Source: Gemmatimonadales bacterium UBA1120 (lineage in GTDB: Bacteria; Gemmatimonadota; Gemmatimonadetes; Longimicrobiales; Gaopeijiaceae). Taken from it: a DNA stretch of 5,610 nucleotides. Location of the stretch: NCBI GenBank assembly GCA_002313925.1, contig DCAZ01000129.1:1-5610 (forward strand), written 5' to 3'. Positions 1 to 5,610 of this stretch are shown piece after piece. The notes beneath the pieces are model-generated. The model saw only the letters and a list, made by a program, of their open reading frames with translations, made no database searches and was not told the origin of the DNA. The position numbers and the translations under genes are program-made. Position 1 is the first letter of the stretch, and each line of letters starts with the position of its first letter.

Positions 1-473
1 GTAAGCGGTGTGTGCCGCACGGGAGAGACTTGCGGGAACTCATAAGGATGCGTCTGCCTGAGCTTGTCCTTGGAGGGTGGGTGAATCCACATCGGGACGC
101 TATAGAGCAGGTGAGTTTCGTCAACGCGCCTGATGCTCACTCTAATTTCGCCCTAACACAGATTGTCTCACATCACTCGCTAGCTGAGGTTGAGCGTTTT
201 CTGAGTATCATAGACACAACTCTCGTGCCTATTGTCTTCGGTGTTTTTTTCTACCGCAGTGCGAATCCCTCAACCCTAGAGGAATTAAGCAACTTCTTTC
301 CTGTTCCAGTGGAAGAAGTGACTCGTGATTTTCAAGCTGGAGCTACGGCCGAGGAGATTTGCGCGGAATCGATCAGAGAACTTCGTCGTATTGGTGCAGA
401 GAAGGTGTACGTGAGTAACCTGGGTAACAGAGGAGCAGCCCGGCGTTTACGTCGGATTCTCGAACTAGTTTAG
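1..473 (+). CDS. MTHFR-like protein (methylenetetrahydrofolate reductase family), 3' part
   Basis: This is the C-terminal 156 residues of a TIM-barrel protein resembling methylenetetrahydrofolate reductases, ending at TAG 471-473. The frame (codons from base 3) is open to the left edge. The GTG at base 12 is probably internal, because the residues before it continue the fold, so the true start lies outside. Visible motifs, numbered from the first full codon, are GGWVNPHRD (24-32), LTQIVSHH (51-58, with the TQ pair typical of MTHFR), FFYRSANP (82-89) and YVSNL near 136-140. From memory these motifs resemble the short, non-canonical MTHFR-like proteins of actinobacteria (often called mycobacterial-type) more than E. 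coli MetF. If so, the role would be making 5-methyl-THF in the cytoplasm, but the FAD and catalytic N-terminal half is not visible. It converges on the methionine operon, which has its own MTHFR. The family is fairly sure; the substrate is not. Confidence 0.7.
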   Translation, partial: KRCVPHGRDLRELIRMRLPELVLGGWVNPHRDAIEQVSFVNAPDAHSNFALTQIVSHHSLAEVERFLSIIDTTLVPIVFGVFFYRSANPSTLEELSNFFPVPVEEVTRDFQAGATAEEICAESIRELRRIGAEKVYVSNLGNRGAARRLRRILELV

Positions 474-508
474 CAGTTGCACCTTACTATACTCGGAAAA
501 GAGAAGCG
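474..508. other. 35-base gap between convergent genes
   Basis: This AT-leaning spacer separates the stop codons of the plus-strand MTHFR-like gene and the minus-strand fused MTHFR gene. I see no strong GC-rich hairpin followed by a T-run in either direction. The best pairing is a five-base arm, CACCT at 480-484 with AGGTG at 511-515, across a 26-base loop. That is too weak to call a terminator. Termination of both transcripts may be Rho-dependent, or may lie inside the opposing gene. Confidence 0.6.
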
Positions 509-2352
509 TTAGGTGTTTGTGCTAACCCCAGCTTCATGGAGGACTCTCAGCGCTACGTCAACCCGACGACTGGGTGCGCTCAGATGGAATCCCTGCACTA
601 GTGGGCGGACGGCATCAATCATTTCTGCTGCAATCTCTACACCCTCATTCAATGCCTCTTCATCACCAGAGATCTGAGCTCTCCGCATCCGATCTATGAT
701 TTGCTCAGGTACTGTAGCCCCGGGTACTTCATTTGCGAGAAATTCTGCATTTCTCAGATTCAGGAATGGCCAAATCCCTGCAACCACTGGGATCTTCCAT
801 TGGTGAATCTTGTCGAGGAATCTTTCCAAGCTTTCAGGATCGAAGATGGGTTGGGTCACCACAAAGCTTGCACCGGCTTCCACTTTATAACGGAACCGAG
901 TGACCTCACGTTCCAGATCTAAGGCACCAGGATTGGCCACCACTCCTTGGACGAACTTGGTCGGGTCTCCTATTGAGTTTCCAGCTGGGTCGATGCCTTG
1001 GTTAAGCCCGGTTACCACGTTGGTAAGTCCGATTGAATCAATGTCGAATACTTCCGTCATATCTGGATATGGTCCATGAACTGACGGGTCACCGCTCACG
1101 ACGAGTAGATTGCGGATTCCAACAGCGGCGGCTCCCAGCAGGTCAGAGATCATCCCGAGCATGTTGCGGTCACGGCACGTGTAGTGCACGATCGCTTCGA
1201 TCCCGACTTCCTGCTCGACGATTACTGCCGCAGAGAGTGCTCCCATCCGGCTTCGAGAGCGAGGACCATCAACGATAGCCAGGGAATCAACACCAGCGTC
1301 TTTCAGTTCATGGGCGGGTTCAACTATCGCGTTTCGATCCCAGCCGCGTGGCGGCAAGACTTCGACCGACACAACAGGTTCTCCTCGAGAGAGTTTCCGC
1401 CCCCATGCCGAGCACGCTTCTAACGGCACAGGATCTAGGGTCGCCGACCCCTCTTGGTCGACGTCCGTAACCCTGACCATGACGCGCCTAGGTTGATCTG
1501 ACCTGACCGAGTCTCGTATCTGTTTTATGTGGTCAGGTGTCGTGCCACAGCACCCGCCAACGAACCGAACCCCGGCGTCGACCATACGACGCGCATATTG
1601 TGCCATGTACTCAGGAGTTGCCATGTAGATCTTTCGGTCTCGCACGGTCCGTGGAAGGCCTGCGTTGGGCTGAGCCGAAAGAGGTACAGATGTCGTGTCA
1701 GCCATGTCCTCTATTGCGTCCAGCATTACCGCGGGTCCCACTGAGCAATTCAAGCCTATGACATCCACACCAATACTCGTGAGTTCTTGAGCGATTTGCG
1801 AAGCTGTATGACCGTATACCGTTTTCCCATTTTGCCCTAGTGTCATTTGGGCAATAACTGGTAGGTCGCCCAACTTACGGATTGCTGTGAATGCACAGTC
1901 GATCTCATTCAGATCAGCAAAGGTTTCTAGGATGAAACCATCAACACCTCCAGCGAGTAGTCCGTTGACCTGACGTTCGAAAAAGGCTGTGGCCTCCGCA
2001 CGTGCAGTTGGTCCCCATGGTTCAATACGAATTCCGAGAGGGCCAATCGCGCCGACGACTGCTACTCGTCCCGCACCTGCGTCACGAGCCAAGTGAGCTG
2101 CCTTCTCGTTGATTTCTTCGGTCCGATCTTCAAGGCTATGGGAGGAAAGTTTTACAGGGTTCGCCCCGAAAGTATTCGTCTCTAGGATCTCTGATCCAGC
2201 AGAGACGTACTCTTGATGAATGCGTCTAACGATCTCGGGATTGCTAAGATTGAGTTCGTCAAAGCAGATATTGACGAATACACCCCGAGTATAGAGAACC
2301 GATCCCATCGCACCATCGAAGATATGGACAAGTCCGTCCTCGATCATCGATT

Positions 2353-2356
<4 letters not shown>
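509..2356 (-). CDS. Bifunctional homocysteine S-methyltransferase / 5,10-methylenetetrahydrofolate reductase (YitJ-type)
   Basis: This complete 615-residue cytoplasmic fusion protein has two domains. Residues about 8-285 form a homocysteine S-methyltransferase barrel: FDGAMGS (13-19), ETNTFGAN (59-66), GLNCSVGP (201-208), PNAGLP (230-235) and GGCCGTTPDHI (267-277). Cys204, Cys269 and Cys270 match the three zinc ligands that activate homocysteine. Residues about 320-610 form an MTHFR barrel: VEVLPPR (331-337, Glu332 aligning with catalytic Glu28 of E. coli MetF), TCRDRN (393-398), SGDPS (421-425, Asp423 matching the FAD-site Asp120) and TQPIFD (501-506, Gln502 matching Gln183). The MTHFR half should reduce methylene-THF to methyl-THF using FAD. 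The methyl donor of the first half is unknown, since no cobalamin or pterin domain is attached. The length fits the Bacillus YitJ class. The chosen ATG overlaps the metH stop; a second ATG at codon 4 is possible. The product call is confident. Confidence 0.93.
1652..1669 (-). repeat. 18-base direct repeat, copy 1 (PNAGLP codons of the fusion gene)
   Basis: These 18 bases are identical to 5206-5223 in metH. On the minus strand they encode PNAGLP (residues 230-235 of the fusion protein), a conserved strip of the zinc-type homocysteine methyltransferase barrel. All six codons are identical, including synonymous positions. The repeat comes from the two paralogous domains and is not a mobile-element repeat. 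Confidence 0.85.

Positions 2357-5610
<3,254 letters not shown>

Noticed and set aside
12..14. GTG as the start of the plus-strand MTHFR-like gene
   Set aside because: The frame is open upstream to the window edge and the visible portion is only the C-terminal half of the barrel, so the start must lie outside.
480..515. Possible terminator hairpin CACCT / AGGTG between the convergent genes
   Set aside because: The stem has only five base pairs with a 26-base loop and no following T-run, and one arm lies inside the coding end of the fusion gene.

Overview
The window is a methionine / one-carbon metabolism locus from a bacterium of moderate GC content. It is almost completely coding. Nothing in it looks mobile, and I see no tRNA, rRNA, CRISPR array or insertion sequence. 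The lineage cannot be fixed from this sequence. A cobalamin-dependent MetH, a YitJ-type fused homocysteine methyltransferase-MTHFR and a second, actinobacterial-style MTHFR-like protein together would fit Actinobacteria, Chloroflexota or related free-living groups. That placement is inference only.

Layout: bases 1-473 (+ strand) hold the 3' part of an MTHFR-like gene whose start lies left of the window. A 35-base gap (474-508) separates it from a convergent two-gene minus-strand operon. Read in its own direction, that operon starts beyond the right edge with metH (2353-5610, about 150 N-terminal residues missing). It continues with a complete 615-residue bifunctional homocysteine S-methyltransferase / 5,10-methylenetetrahydrofolate reductase (509-2356). 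The metH stop and the downstream start share the four bases ATGA, so the two genes are probably translationally coupled.

Working together: the MTHFR half of the fusion reduces methylene-THF to methyl-THF. MetH passes that methyl group through cobalamin to homocysteine, giving methionine. All MetH modules that fall in the window keep their signature residues: the zinc cysteines, the cobalamin-ligand triad and the AdoMet reactivation residues. The less ordinary points are a second complete zinc-type homocysteine methyltransferase domain beside MetH, and a second, differently built MTHFR-like gene converging on the first. I found no evidence of a previously undescribed system; this is a conserved housekeeping region with a few points worth checking.
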